Assembly (NCBI RefSeq): GCF_004379255.2
Contig: NC_056049.1
Span: forward strand, 23,482,063-23,546,062
Source of the DNA: Salvia splendens
Taxonomy: Eukaryota; Streptophyta; Magnoliopsida; Lamiales; Lamiaceae
Direction of reading: 5' to 3'
DNA: 64,000 nucleotides
The notes beneath the pieces were generated by a model. It was not told the DNA's origin, made no database searches, and worked only from the letters and a program-made list of their open reading frames with translations. Shown here piece after piece: positions 34,414-44,145 of this stretch (its first letter is position 1; the number at the start of each line of letters is the position of its first letter). The position numbers and the translations under genes are program-made.

Positions 34414-35309
34414 GTATGTTTTGTGTTATTTGCATGAATGTATGTCTAGTTTTGAATAGTTTTGAATAAACTTCATTTTTGTGTTATCTTTTTTCTTGTG
34501 ACAGATACTGCCCAGAAGTTTATATAGGTGAAGGTGGTCATTTGATTCAAACTTGCCACGGCTACAGGCGCCATGGTAAGAAAAAGGTCCATGAATGGGT
34601 AAATGGGAGCGTAGATGACGTTATAGTCCCAGTGGAATGTTTTCACTTGCAGAAAATGTTTCAGAACATAATCAAACATCAAGAAAGATTTGATCATTAA
34701 CGCGTTTCTGCAGTCGTGGAGCTCTGCCTGCAGGCAGGGGTCGATTCCAACGATCCAATCGTTTCCTCTAGTGTGATTACTCCATTCGACAATACAGATA
34801 ACCATAGGTCGTTTTCGGAGGATGATTTGAGATTGATAGGTCGACAAACTCTGGACGCGTGGGAGAAGCTTCGATCTGGAGTTCACAAGTTATTGTTTGT
34901 CTACCCAGCAAGAGTCTGCAAACACTGTGGTGAAGTTCACGTAGGGCCATCGGGGCACAAGGCTCGGACATGTGGAGTGTTCAAGTTCGAGAGCTGGAGC
35001 GGGACTCAGTTCTGGAAGAAGGCGGGGGTGGACGACATGGTTCCTCTAAAAGAGTCTGGTACAGGCGCCGCCAGGCTCCACCTATACTCGTTGATAAAGG
35101 ACGCAATTATTATGGCCACGCGCCTGCTGTTGTGGATCTGTGCAGTAAGGCCGGTGCACTGGTCCCGTCTACATACTTTACCATGATGAAAATAGATGGC
35201 TTGACTGCTCCTGTTTGAATCGAATCATCTTGGCTTGTGAAGATGCAAGCCAGAATGACTTCTTCTCGTCTCCCAGATAGTCCCCTTTTCTCGATCTCGT
35301 TGGACCTGT

Positions 35310-35414
35310 AATGTGCTGCCGGCTGTGCCACATCATTCCCTCAGCGTAGGGCGACGCATCGGAGCCGCCCTGAGAGAGGACGGTGTTGAGGAATTGTTGG
35401 GTGAATTGAGACAT
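35310..35414 (-). pseudogene. Fragment resembling the N-terminus of ELC/TSG101 (VPS23)
   Basis: Starting at 35414, the translation contains QFLNTVLSQGG, SPYAEG and WHSRQHI, which matches the first 35 residues of plant ELC, the ESCRT-I ubiquitin-binding UEV protein that sorts membrane cargo. After RQHI the similarity stops and the reading frame runs into the 3' end of the APO4-like pseudogene on the other strand. Only this short fragment is present, so it cannot be functional. The identity is from memory of the family and is moderately secure. Confidence 0.5.
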
Positions 35415-35769
35415 TTTGTTAGGGGTTGAGTTGCAGAGGAGGTCAGGAATTTGGAAGAGAAGTCTGCCGCTTTTCTATTTTTGAAAGAGTACTGATTTTG
35501 AAATCCAATTAATTAATTGATTTAAATTTTTAAATCGATAAACATAGGAGTAATAGTTAATGTCATGAGTTTGATTGGAAAATGAAAAATAACTGTGATT
35601 CATAACTTTAAAAATTGTATAAAAATTTGTTTACCAAGTTACTAACTGATATTGATATTACAATAACAGTAGGCCAAACATAATGTAATGATGTTAATCA
35701 TATTAGACATATTACTCTCTCACAAAGCATAAATTTGCCAAATAGATAAGTTAATATTGCATGCACATG
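35415..35769. other. AT-rich spacer
   Basis: About 355 bp, AT-rich, no feature recognised. Confidence 0.4.
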
Positions 35770-36597
35770 TAGGCGTGTTCAGTTTCCAGGATATGCCAAG
35801 AATTAGGCACAATTCTGGGTAATATCTGATGTTCAGTTTCTTCTACTCAATTCTTGAAAGCCCTAGATATTTGTTTGGCCCGCACTGTTACTATAGGAAA
35901 TGGGGCAAAATAAAATCTCGAGGATGAGGTGGTTTTTGAAACTGGGTGTGCTTGTCAAACCCAGAATTGGAGCAAGATTACTTTTTTGCCCCTGTCATTT
36001 TCATTTTGCCTCTTTCTCATTTCCCCAAAATCGTTAGTTCACTCCTCTCTCTCTCATCCTCTCGATCCACGGAGATTCATTCCGCGAGGACGCCGATGGC
36101 CTGGTAATAGTGGATATGGGAGCTGCCGGAGGAGGCGTTGTGGAAGCGGACAACCTCGAGGAGGCGGAGGGCGCCGGTGGTGACGACGTCTGCGGTGTAG
36201 TTTTTGGATCTCGAAGGAGACGGAGACGTGGGACTGGGCGGCAAGGTTGTAGACTTCTTGGGGAGGAGGGTTTCGAGCCCGCGGCGGAGGGAGGAGGCAC
36301 ATTCTCCTGATTTTGATTCCGATTCAGATCTAACCACAGTGGGAGAGAGTAATGCAATTGAGGCAGAAACTGGGGGTTTCTTGAGGAGGTCGGCCATGGG
36401 GAGGAGGTGGCGGGGACAGGAGGGGGAGGGTTTTTTAGTCCACACACATAAATTTGGAGACATAAGTTGCAGAAGAAAATTTCAATTAAGACATACTGAA
36501 CATCCAAATTAAATCAAGAATTGGTGGGCCACACCCACTCAATTAGCACCAAATTTCAATTCTGCCCAAAGTAAAAATTGAAAATGAACACACCCTA
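35770..36597. mobile_element. Pack-type TIR element carrying host gene fragments (828 bp)
   Basis: TAGGCGTGTTCAGTTT at the left mirrors AAAATGAACACACCCTA at the right, the TAGGGTGTGTTC style of plant hAT/Harbinger ends. The AT-rich margins enclose a GC-rich core that does not look like transposon sequence and contains a GDP-mannose dehydratase fragment. The 8 bp outside the ends do not match, so the target duplication has decayed or the boundaries are slightly off. Confidence 0.55.
36077..36257 (-). pseudogene. GDP-mannose 4,6-dehydratase fragment (captured)
   Basis: On the minus strand EVYNLAAQSHVSVSFEI is followed, after a one-base frame change at about 36199, by NYTADVVTTGALRLLEVVRF and then HYYQA. 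This is a conserved core segment of plant GMD (MUR1/GMD1), which converts GDP-mannose toward GDP-fucose, including the YNLAAQSHV strand next to the nucleotide-binding fold. Upstream of it on the same strand is an unrelated Ser-rich stretch starting MADLLKK, whose origin I do not recognise. Fragment only, frameshifted, non-functional as an enzyme. Confidence 0.75.
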
Positions 36598-37353
36598 CGG
36601 TTAGATTGGTAGTGTCATTGTTTTTCACATTTAAACTCATTTCATTTATATTCGATGTAGTCATGTAACACATTTTGAGGTTAACGAATTTCTTCAAAAT
36701 CTAAACATATTTCGGCAGATTGAATAGATTTTTGTATATTTTTAGTATAATCCATCATTTTTCTTCAGATAAACAAGAGAACTATTTTAGCTTATGACAA
36801 CAACAACAGATAAATATATAGTACTATACTGATTTAACCATTGGAAAATTCAGTTTTAGCTTATTCCAAAACTAATTTCTGCCTCTATCCCTATTTTAAA
36901 AAAAATCCAAAATCCGAAAACTAATGAACTTTCCACAAATCTGTCACAAAATTACATGAAAATTTTATACACACAATACCCAAAATAGGAAAAATACTTC
37001 CTTTGTATCATAAGTGAGACTCTTCTTTTATTTTTTGTAATAGGTTTAAGTAAATAGTGTTTACATAGTTAAGTAAACAACAAAGTGATTATATATGGAG
37101 TAATAAGCAAACAAGTAAGAAAATGCAAGAGATAGGTAGAGGTAAGAACCAAAGTGTATTAATACACATTCCACAATAACACAATAAGAGTTCAAAATCA
37201 TTGAATTCACCAAACAGTACACAAATTGAAGATAGGCAAAACAAAAAGAGGAAGATAGGAAAGAACAGAATTAGTATAAACAGCAGCAGCTAGAGCATTG
37301 TTGATGATGATGAAGAGAAGCTGTCTGCAGCAAGAAAATGGAAAAATAAAGGC
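36598..37353. other. Spacer downstream of rubisco activase
   Basis: AT-rich. The part nearest 37354 (to about 37140) probably includes the 3' untranslated region of the minus-strand activase gene. A lone MITE-like word (CTTCCTTTGTATCATAAGTG) is at about 36998. No other gene. Confidence 0.4.
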
Positions 37354-38950
37354 CTAGAAAGCTCCCCTCTCAATAGCATCCTTGTTAGCATCTCCAAGAG
37401 CTGCATCCTTCAAATATTTGTCTGCCAACTGCACTCTCTTCACATTGTCCTGCTCCGCCACCAGCATGTTTCCGTACCCGAGCAGCTTCTCCAGCGTCAT
37501 CTTTGGCTGCTCGAACACCGGTGGCCCGTCCCTCGAGTTCACCAGCTTCAACCCGATGTTCTCGACCCCCACTCCGGTCACCCATTCCCTGACCAAGTCG
37601 TCGTACACCCGAGCCCTAAGTGCACCGAAAAAGTCTGCATGTTTGACCGAATTAGTATAACCAGCGGCGAATCCATAACATAATTTTGACACTTACTATA
37701 TAGTTGCAATACGAAAAATGGAAAAATCTACGTACCAATGGACTGGCCGGGGAAGGTGTCGACGAGCTTGGTGACGGCCTCCTCTGGGACTCCGTCTGTA
37801 CGGAAGATACCCTTGCAGACACCGATACGGTCGTCCCGGGTCGGGGCCCAGTAGAACTTCTCCATACGCCCGTCACGGATGAGGGGGGCGTACAGGGTGG
37901 AGAAATCGTTACCCGTGACGATGATCGGGACCCGGGGGTTCTCCTGCTTGTTGTACATACCCGGGAGCTGCACGTTGGTCGGGTTATCGGCGATGTTCAT
38001 GAGCGTGGCGTTCACCATCTGGTTGTTGACGGTGTACTGGGTGGTTCCACCCATCCGCCCTGCACCGGCGTCAAGATCGTTGATGAAGAGGCAGCACATC
38101 TTCCCCTTCTTGATGATGTCGGCCGCCTCCCTGTACCGCTGCCTGATCAGCTTCGCCGGCTCTCCTGCGTTCCCGCTCTCGAGCTCTCCGGCACTCATCA
38201 TGATCGGGTTGATCCCCATCTTCCGGAAGACCAGCTCGCACTGGAAGGATTTCCCCTGCCCCTTCCCTCCCCATATACCCAAAATCAACGGAATCTGCAC
38301 GAAAAAAAATTAATATAATAAGGACTTTTAAGAGGTGAATGACTGACAGAACCATATGTACCATATACACGTGGTTCTGTCAATAGACAAAAAAAGCAAC
38401 CAACATTACCTTAATGTTGGGGAGTGTCATGAAGTTCTTGGAGAGATGGACGACGAGCTTGTCCATGAAGGCGGGGGCGATGTAGAACCCGTCGAGCTTG
38501 TTGTCGAAGTTGTACTCGCGGAGGCCCTGGCTGAGGTACTCGTACGAGCTGAGGACGGGGTCGTGGGTGCCCATCCCGGACGGGGCCTGGAAAAGGGGGT
38601 CCACCATGCCCTTACCCCTGGTGATATCCTGCTGGTCGTCGGAGACATCCTCGATCAGCCCCTTCCACCTGTCTCCGTCTGTCTGCTTCACCTCTGCAAC
38701 CACTCTGAAGCTCCCCTTCTGGGCGTTGCTAGATTTAGCGCTGGTCACCTTCTTCAGGCTCGTGCCCAGGAACGAGGACGTTGGCACCGCGCCTCCTCCG
38801 TTGGATCCATTCAAGTTCAACTGCAACATTCATAACATCACATTACATTACATTGTATCGATACTTGTACTAATATGTACAAAGATAGAGTAGAAGACTA
38901 CATACCGGTACGCGGTTTACGGCTCCGATGGTCGACACGGCGGCGGCCAT
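37354..38950 (-). CDS. RCA: Rubisco activase, short form
   Basis: Chloroplast AAA+ ATPase that releases inhibitory sugar phosphates from rubisco. Four exons in transcript order: 38950-38906, 38820-38410, 38294-37736 and 37634-37354, all GT-AG, total 1296 nt and 431 residues. Residues 1 to about 55 form a Ser/Thr-rich transit peptide ([15 protein letters not shown]...). Walker A GGKGQGKS is at 161-168, Walker B LFINDLDA at about 221-228, with [17 protein letters not shown], a sensor and [10 protein letters not shown] following. It ends [17 protein letters not shown], with no redox-cysteine extension of the alpha form. Only three introns are present, fewer than I recall for the Arabidopsis gene. 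Reading frame and motifs are intact. Confidence 0.95.
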
Positions 38951-39034
38951 TGTGCGATTAAGCAACAGAGGGCGGTGTTTGTGGTGGTGGTGGTGATTTA
39001 GTGGCTGTGCAACACTTGAGATAGGACTGAGTTG

Positions 39035-39044
39035 TTATAAATAG
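39035..39044 (-). promoter_or_regulatory. TATA box of the rubisco activase gene
   Basis: CTATTTATAAC on the minus strand lies about 85-95 bp upstream of the start codon, a usual distance for a short 5' leader. Confidence 0.65.
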
Positions 39045-39123
39045 TAGGAATGCACAAACTTCATACCACATTGGATTGGCCTATCATAACTAATTAGCCA
39101 CACAATGAAGATTGCTTACATGA

Positions 39124-39129
39124 CACGTG
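39124..39129. promoter_or_regulatory. G-box (CACGTG) upstream of rubisco activase
   Basis: GACACGTGGC lies about 85 bp upstream of the TATA box. A CCAAT word and an I-box-like GATAGG lie between them (39070-39090). G-box plus I-box modules are typical of light-regulated photosynthesis promoters; actual use is inferred. Confidence 0.6.
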
Positions 39130-39797
39130 GCGGCTGGGAATTGAATGGGGGTTGGGAGTTGAAATTGAGGTTAATATTTATGCTTTGATCTTCTCCACTT
39201 AAATTGGGTCATCTTTTAGTTACCACACATGCAGCACTATGTACAACACAAGCTAAGATCAAGTTTTTTTCTCTCTTTTTTATTTATTTATTGCTATTTT
39301 CAAGAATTAGAAAGTTATCCTGTTATTATATGGTTTAGAATTGTGAAAAGTATATTTGTTTTTTCCTTATTTTGGTGCCTGCAGTGTTGGGTCTGCTGCA
39401 TTATTGAGGTTTTATCTTCTTCTTCTTCTTTTCTTTTATTTCTTTTTTCTTTTTTTTGAAATAACTATAAGAAGATTATAATGTTTATGATGCTTCAGTA
39501 TATTGTGGTGATGGATAGAGACTCTGGAGAATTACAACCTTACATTTCTCCCTTTGGCTTTGGAGTTTTTGTTTATTGAATAGTGATTAATGCTTATTTT
39601 TTCCATATTCATAATAATTATGTATTTGAAATACATCATTTTTCATTCTTGAGAAGATAAAGATGAGCTCATGTCAACCTCTGAAAGAACTTGAAACTAA
39701 TTTTTATTTCATAATAAATTAGTTGATACTACTTAGTGACATTGTTCTCGTGAATACTCAGTAATAAGTAGGTAGAGCCCTAATAAGTAGGTAGAAC
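39130..39797. other. Intergenic DNA, no gene seen
   Basis: About 670 bp including a pyrimidine-rich run (TTCTTCTTCTT) at about 39415-39460. No coding feature supported. Confidence 0.4.
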
Positions 39798-40685
39798 TAG
39801 GGCTGGGTAAAAATACCGAAATACCGAAATACCGCCCTTACCGTATCGAAAAAATACCGAAAATACCGGATTTTTGGTATACCGCAATTTTCGGTAAGGT
39901 ATCATACCTTACCGATTTATTTCGGTATGGTAACGGTATGAATTTTCATATACCGAGGTATACCAGGGTATACCGAAAATACGGTATATATAGTAATTTT
40001 AGGTATATACCGAAAATATGGTATATACCATAATTTTCGGTATATACCGATATCAATATATGCTTAATTATATCAAGTAAATTCATACTTTTACCAAACA
40101 AATAAATATTTACATATAGAAATCAAATCTTGCCTCATTATAGATTATAGTTGTCGGGTAATCATATAAATATAAAATCAAATAAACTCAATTAGGAAAA
40201 CTTGATATCGTTGAATCAATTAGTTTCAAACAAATATAAGATTTTAGATAAATTAGTTACAAACAAATATCGTTGAACGTTATGTGATTGCGTGAAGTTT
40301 AATTGTTGCAGTTTTTTTATTGAATATGTTTGAGTTTGATTAAATTTCATGTTTTCTAAGTATTTTTGAAATTTTATTTTCATTTGTATTTGTATTTAGA
40401 ATTATTTACAAAATAATGATATTTTGGTATGTCGTATTGTAGTCCGATATACCGTAAAACTCTGGTATACCGCAAAAGTACGGTATACCGAATTTAGATA
40501 TGAAATACTAAAAATAAGGTATGGTATCGATATTGAAATTTGTCATACCGAAAATAAGGTATACCGAAGTTCGGTATACCGAAAATTTTGGTAAGGTAAA
40601 GGTATGATTTTTTCTCATATCGAATTTTCGGTAAGGTATACGGTATGATGGTTTCGGTAAGGTATACCGTACCTACCCACCCCTA
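39798..40685. mobile_element. Non-autonomous hAT-type element (888 bp)
   Basis: The termini TAGGGCTGGGTA and TACCCACCCCTA form 12-bp inverted repeats with one mismatch. The 8-bp direct repeat GGTAGAAC flanks it at 39790-39797 and 40686-40693. Both ends are packed with copies of GGTATACCG and TACCGAAAT, subterminal repeats of the kind hAT transposases bind. The middle is AT-rich and non-coding. Confidence 0.88.
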
Positions 40686-40693
40686 GGTAGAAC

Positions 40694-42933
40694 TAAAATA
40701 CTTATATTGAGAAAGTATATATACCTAATGAACTCCCTAAGAAGGTAAATTTAAAAAGTAAACAAAAATTATTTTTTTACCTTTTCTATTAGGAAGAGGT
40801 AAAAATACTTTTTCAAAATAAAAGAAGGTATAATACCTCTTTAAATATCCTTTTCATTGGAACATGAAAATTTTATGAAAATGAAGTAAATATGGTAGTT
40901 ATTTCTCTTTATCTCTCCATTTACCCTTTCCCAATAAAAATCTCCGTATATACTAATTTGCTAATAAATACCCCATTAAATATGAATAGACAGAAAAATT
41001 AATGTTGTTGTATTATAATAAAGTCATTTTACGCTCCACCTTTGTTCAGTCATTTTCATATATAGCAGTACTCCATAATAATACTAGTACATTTTCTCTC
41101 TAGAAATAAAGAGTATTTTATCAAGTAGTCTACAGATTATTTGTTCCCAAAATGTTATGTTTAACATATGGATATATGAGTTAATTACAATCTTTAGCAA
41201 CCCTTTATATACTTTTGGCTATAATTTTTATACTGGGCTTCTCTCTCTCAACACAAGAAGGAGAAGTGATGTATAATAATTTGGGCTTTGGCTTTTTGGT
41301 CCTTCAATACATGGGCCTAGTTTCTCATTTAGATAATTCATTGAAAGTACAACCAACCAATCAAATATGCTATCTGATTTGGGATCGACACGAGTTTAAT
41401 GAAATATAAAGAAAAAATAGATTAAAAAAGTTAATAGAACATGTTTTCAACTTTTATTTATTAACTTTATAAAGAAACATGAGTGAAATAAATTAATAAA
41501 GTAAACATTCTTACTAAATATAGGAAGTAATAGATTTAAAAAGTTAATAGAACATGTTTTCAACTTTTATTTATTAACTTTATAAAGAAACATGAGTGAA
41601 ATAAATTAATAAAGTAAACATTCTTACTAAATATAGGAAGTAATAGATTGGACATGTAATGTAACTGCAAATATCTTGTAACGGCAAAATGAGACATTTA
41701 ATCGCATACAAAAGGAGAGTGTTATGCAGCAAAACTTGTTTACTATGCTTCAAGAACCAAAGATATGAATACAATTCTACAAATTCTCACTACAAACAAC
41801 ATACGTATAACCAAAATTTGAAAGGCAGAAATCCGCAAATAGGCAGAGAGATAATATAGAATTAATTAACGAGTGATAGAGAAAGACACTTTCATCGTTA
41901 AGCTCGAAAGTGGACAAGACGGAAAGCTTCAATTTTTTTCACTTCAACACTTTCGGCATTCCCCTGCTCCTAGAGCCTCTCTCTCTCTCTTATATAACTG
42001 TTGAGGATAGGACCAGCCAAATACCATCATGCAACTTCTTAGTCTTTGAGAATAATAAAATATGCACGTAATGGAGAATGAACATGCACAGACAAATTGG
42101 ATTTATGACTCATCTAGCCTACCTAGTTTCATTCCCTAGGAGAGAGGCTATACAATATTAACATATGTTCTACACTCATTATTTTTAAATTACAGATACT
42201 ATAGCAAACTTCATTTTAGACTCAAACCCGAGACCATTGGAATCAAGAACACACAATCACAAGAGCATCCTCAAAGCTATTGTGGGTTCATAGTATATCT
42301 AAAGTTCGATAATATTTTGGATGATTTTTTCAATTTTTCGACCTTGGTTCCATAGCAGCAAGTCACAAAGATTGATAAACAGAACATCTGATTTAATTCG
42401 TTCTCAATAGCCATGAAATGATCATATCCTTTTGTCAACAGATGCTCTCCGAAGGTTGGGATGTAGCCAAATGTGTGCTAGATCTTATATTAACGGTGGA
42501 TAGTGCAACAAATGCTTCTTTCATAACTCACTCATAAACTATATATGCAAGCAGACATTATTATAATTAACTGCATTAGAGATGGTGAACAAGAACCTAC
42601 TTTCACTTTCAGCATTTCCCATTGGCACAGTCAAAAAATGAACAATGAAAAGGCCTCAACTGTTCACGTGTGGAAATTCTCTTTTTTCTTGGAAAAGCCA
42701 AACGACTTTACTCATTATTGCTATATAAAGAGAAAATGGCGAGTGTTGCATGCACTTGCCTAATCCCTTTGGTAAAATAACCATTAAAATAGAATAACAA
42801 TCAGCAATATTCTCTCGGTTTTTGAGCTTCACATTATAATATGATGATGATTGGGCCTCTGTATCATTCGTTATGGCTAAAGCTCCTCTAAAAAGTTCAA
42901 AACACATAATTTGGAAAGTTTACCGATTTGTGA
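40694..42933. other. Intergenic DNA upstream of the LBD gene
   Basis: AT-rich. It contains the 113-bp tandem duplication listed below and a short CT run at about 41977. No supported gene; ORFs at 41215-41409 and 42545-42763 lack domains. Confidence 0.4.
41418..41643. repeat. 113-bp tandem duplication
   Basis: Copies at 41418-41530 and 41531-41643 start TAGATT and share TTAATAGAACATGTTTTCAA; they look almost identical (one A/T difference near the start), so the duplication is recent. Confidence 0.9.
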
Positions 42934-43086
42934 ATGGAATTTGTTGGGCACGAAGGGGACCTAAAAGAATCTACTTTCCATTATTATAAAGTAAAATGTC
43001 TCGCTCAGTCTTATTCTGAGGCCTTTATATGGGTGAGCAGCTACTCATACACAACAAAAAGCAAGGCACATAAACGAGTCAAGCAG

Positions 43087-43690
43087 ATGACAGGAGTAAG
43101 CTCGTCGTGTGGAGCGTGTAAGTTCTTAAGAAGGAGGTGCACGGAAGAATGTATATTCGCACCTTATTTCAGTTACGAGCAAGCAGCAAACCACTTTGCA
43201 GCAGTCCATAAGGTGTTCGGAGCCAGCAACGTGTCGAAGCTTCTGTCTCATCTGCCGGAGCATAGCAGAAGCGACGCTGCCATAACTGTATCTTACGAAG
43301 CGCTGGCGCGCATGGAGGACCCTATTTACGGTTGCATTGCTCATATCTTTGCCCTGCAGCAGCAGGTTTCAGATTGTCCCACAAAATGTTACCAATATTA
43401 TACATTTAATAATGAAAGTATGTAACTTGTTTTTGCATTGCCAGGTAGCTATCCTAGAGGAGGAGATAGAAATGTATGGAAAAGCAATAGCTAACCCTGG
43501 TCGTTATTTTAGCAGAGAATGGGAGAATGAAGCGATTATGCAGACAACGATGGATCCGGGAACGAGCGATGTGATATCTGAAGGCTGCTTGTTGGAGAGG
43601 CTGCTTGAACAAGACTATTATACCTACCAAGACAATAATCTGCAATCACTATGGACCAAGTATGCAGCACAACCTCAGTCTCAGTGGTAG
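43087..43690 (+). CDS. LOB-domain (LBD) transcription factor, class I
   Basis: Plant-specific nuclear DNA-binding protein. Exons are 43087-43365 and 43445-43690 (GT-AG), giving 174 residues. The LOB domain is complete: zinc-finger-like C8-X2-C11-X6-C18-X3-C22 ([15 protein letters not shown]), GAS block [17 protein letters not shown] at about 37-53, DPIYG at 78-82, then a coiled-coil segment ([18 protein letters not shown]) across the exon junction, with the single intron at the usual place. The [11 protein letters not shown] start is chosen because family members begin just before the first Cys. An in-frame upstream ATG at 42934 would add 51 residues with no family counterpart. It is closest in feel to the LBD18/19/29/30/33 group, which acts in lateral root and vascular development; the exact orthologue is not assigned. 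Confidence 0.9.
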
Positions 43691-44145
43691 GAGAGAGGAA
43701 CTTACGTCACCTTTCTTTTCTTGTTTTCGTATTTTACCCCTTAAGTCTGTAAGTTGGGAGTGTTAGCCAAAGCTCCAATACTATCTACTTTTCCAGGTTT
43801 TGTATGACTCAAATCAAAAAAGCCAATATCTGTAGTATTGCTTTGATTCATCAACTATATTATGCATAATTAAATCAAGTATAAATAATATTGCATAATA
43901 CGGACTATACAGTACATAAATAGCTAGCAAATATATATGACTCAAATCAGAAAAGCTAATATCAGTAAATTAAGAGCAAGAGATCTACTTTGCCAGGCTA
44001 TGCGTTGTATAAAAGCCCGTATAACTAAATAAACTTGTCTATGTTTCTGATAGCAGACATGGAAAAGATACGCTGTTTTGAGATGGCATTTTGTTACCAG
44101 TATGTGTTTTAGGCGTAGTTAACTAAACAAATCTTACCTGGATAC
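43691..44145. other. LBD 3' region and spacer
   Basis: Likely 3' untranslated region, then AT-rich spacer. A phrase starting ATGACTCAAATCA occurs at about 43805 and 43939, a short imperfect direct repeat. Confidence 0.4.

Larger units (their letters stand above)
31792..35218 (+). pseudogene. APO protein 4-like pseudogene (DUF794), two exons
   Basis: APO proteins are plant organelle RNA-binding proteins with two zinc-binding repeats that promote intron splicing. Exon 1 is 31792-32008 and exon 2 is 34505-35218, joined in phase through CACKYCPE-type sequence at a GT-AG intron. Repeat 1 has VWACKYC..VYIGEGGHLIQTC; repeat 2 has RVCKHCGEVHVGPSGHKARTC. The order and spacing match APO4 (mitochondrial type). 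Three lesions are visible: a one-base loss in the A-run near 31845 separates the start MLRVLRNYS from KLRHMILKRIE; an in-frame TAA follows ERFDH at about 34696-34699; and a one-base loss near 35043-35048 separates VDDMVP from KRVWYRRRQAPP. Downstream YYGHAPAVVDLCSKAGALVP is well preserved, so loss is probably recent. The 2.5-kb intron holds a transposon. Confidence 0.8.

Noticed and set aside
37704..38893. ORFs on + of 131-204 codons opposite rubisco activase
   Set aside because: Antisense shadows. The minus-strand exons have Walker motifs, correct splice sites and a continuous frame.
42934..43086. Upstream in-frame extension of the LBD gene by 51 codons
   Set aside because: LBD proteins of this type begin within a few residues of the first zinc-finger Cys, and the extension has no recognisable similarity.
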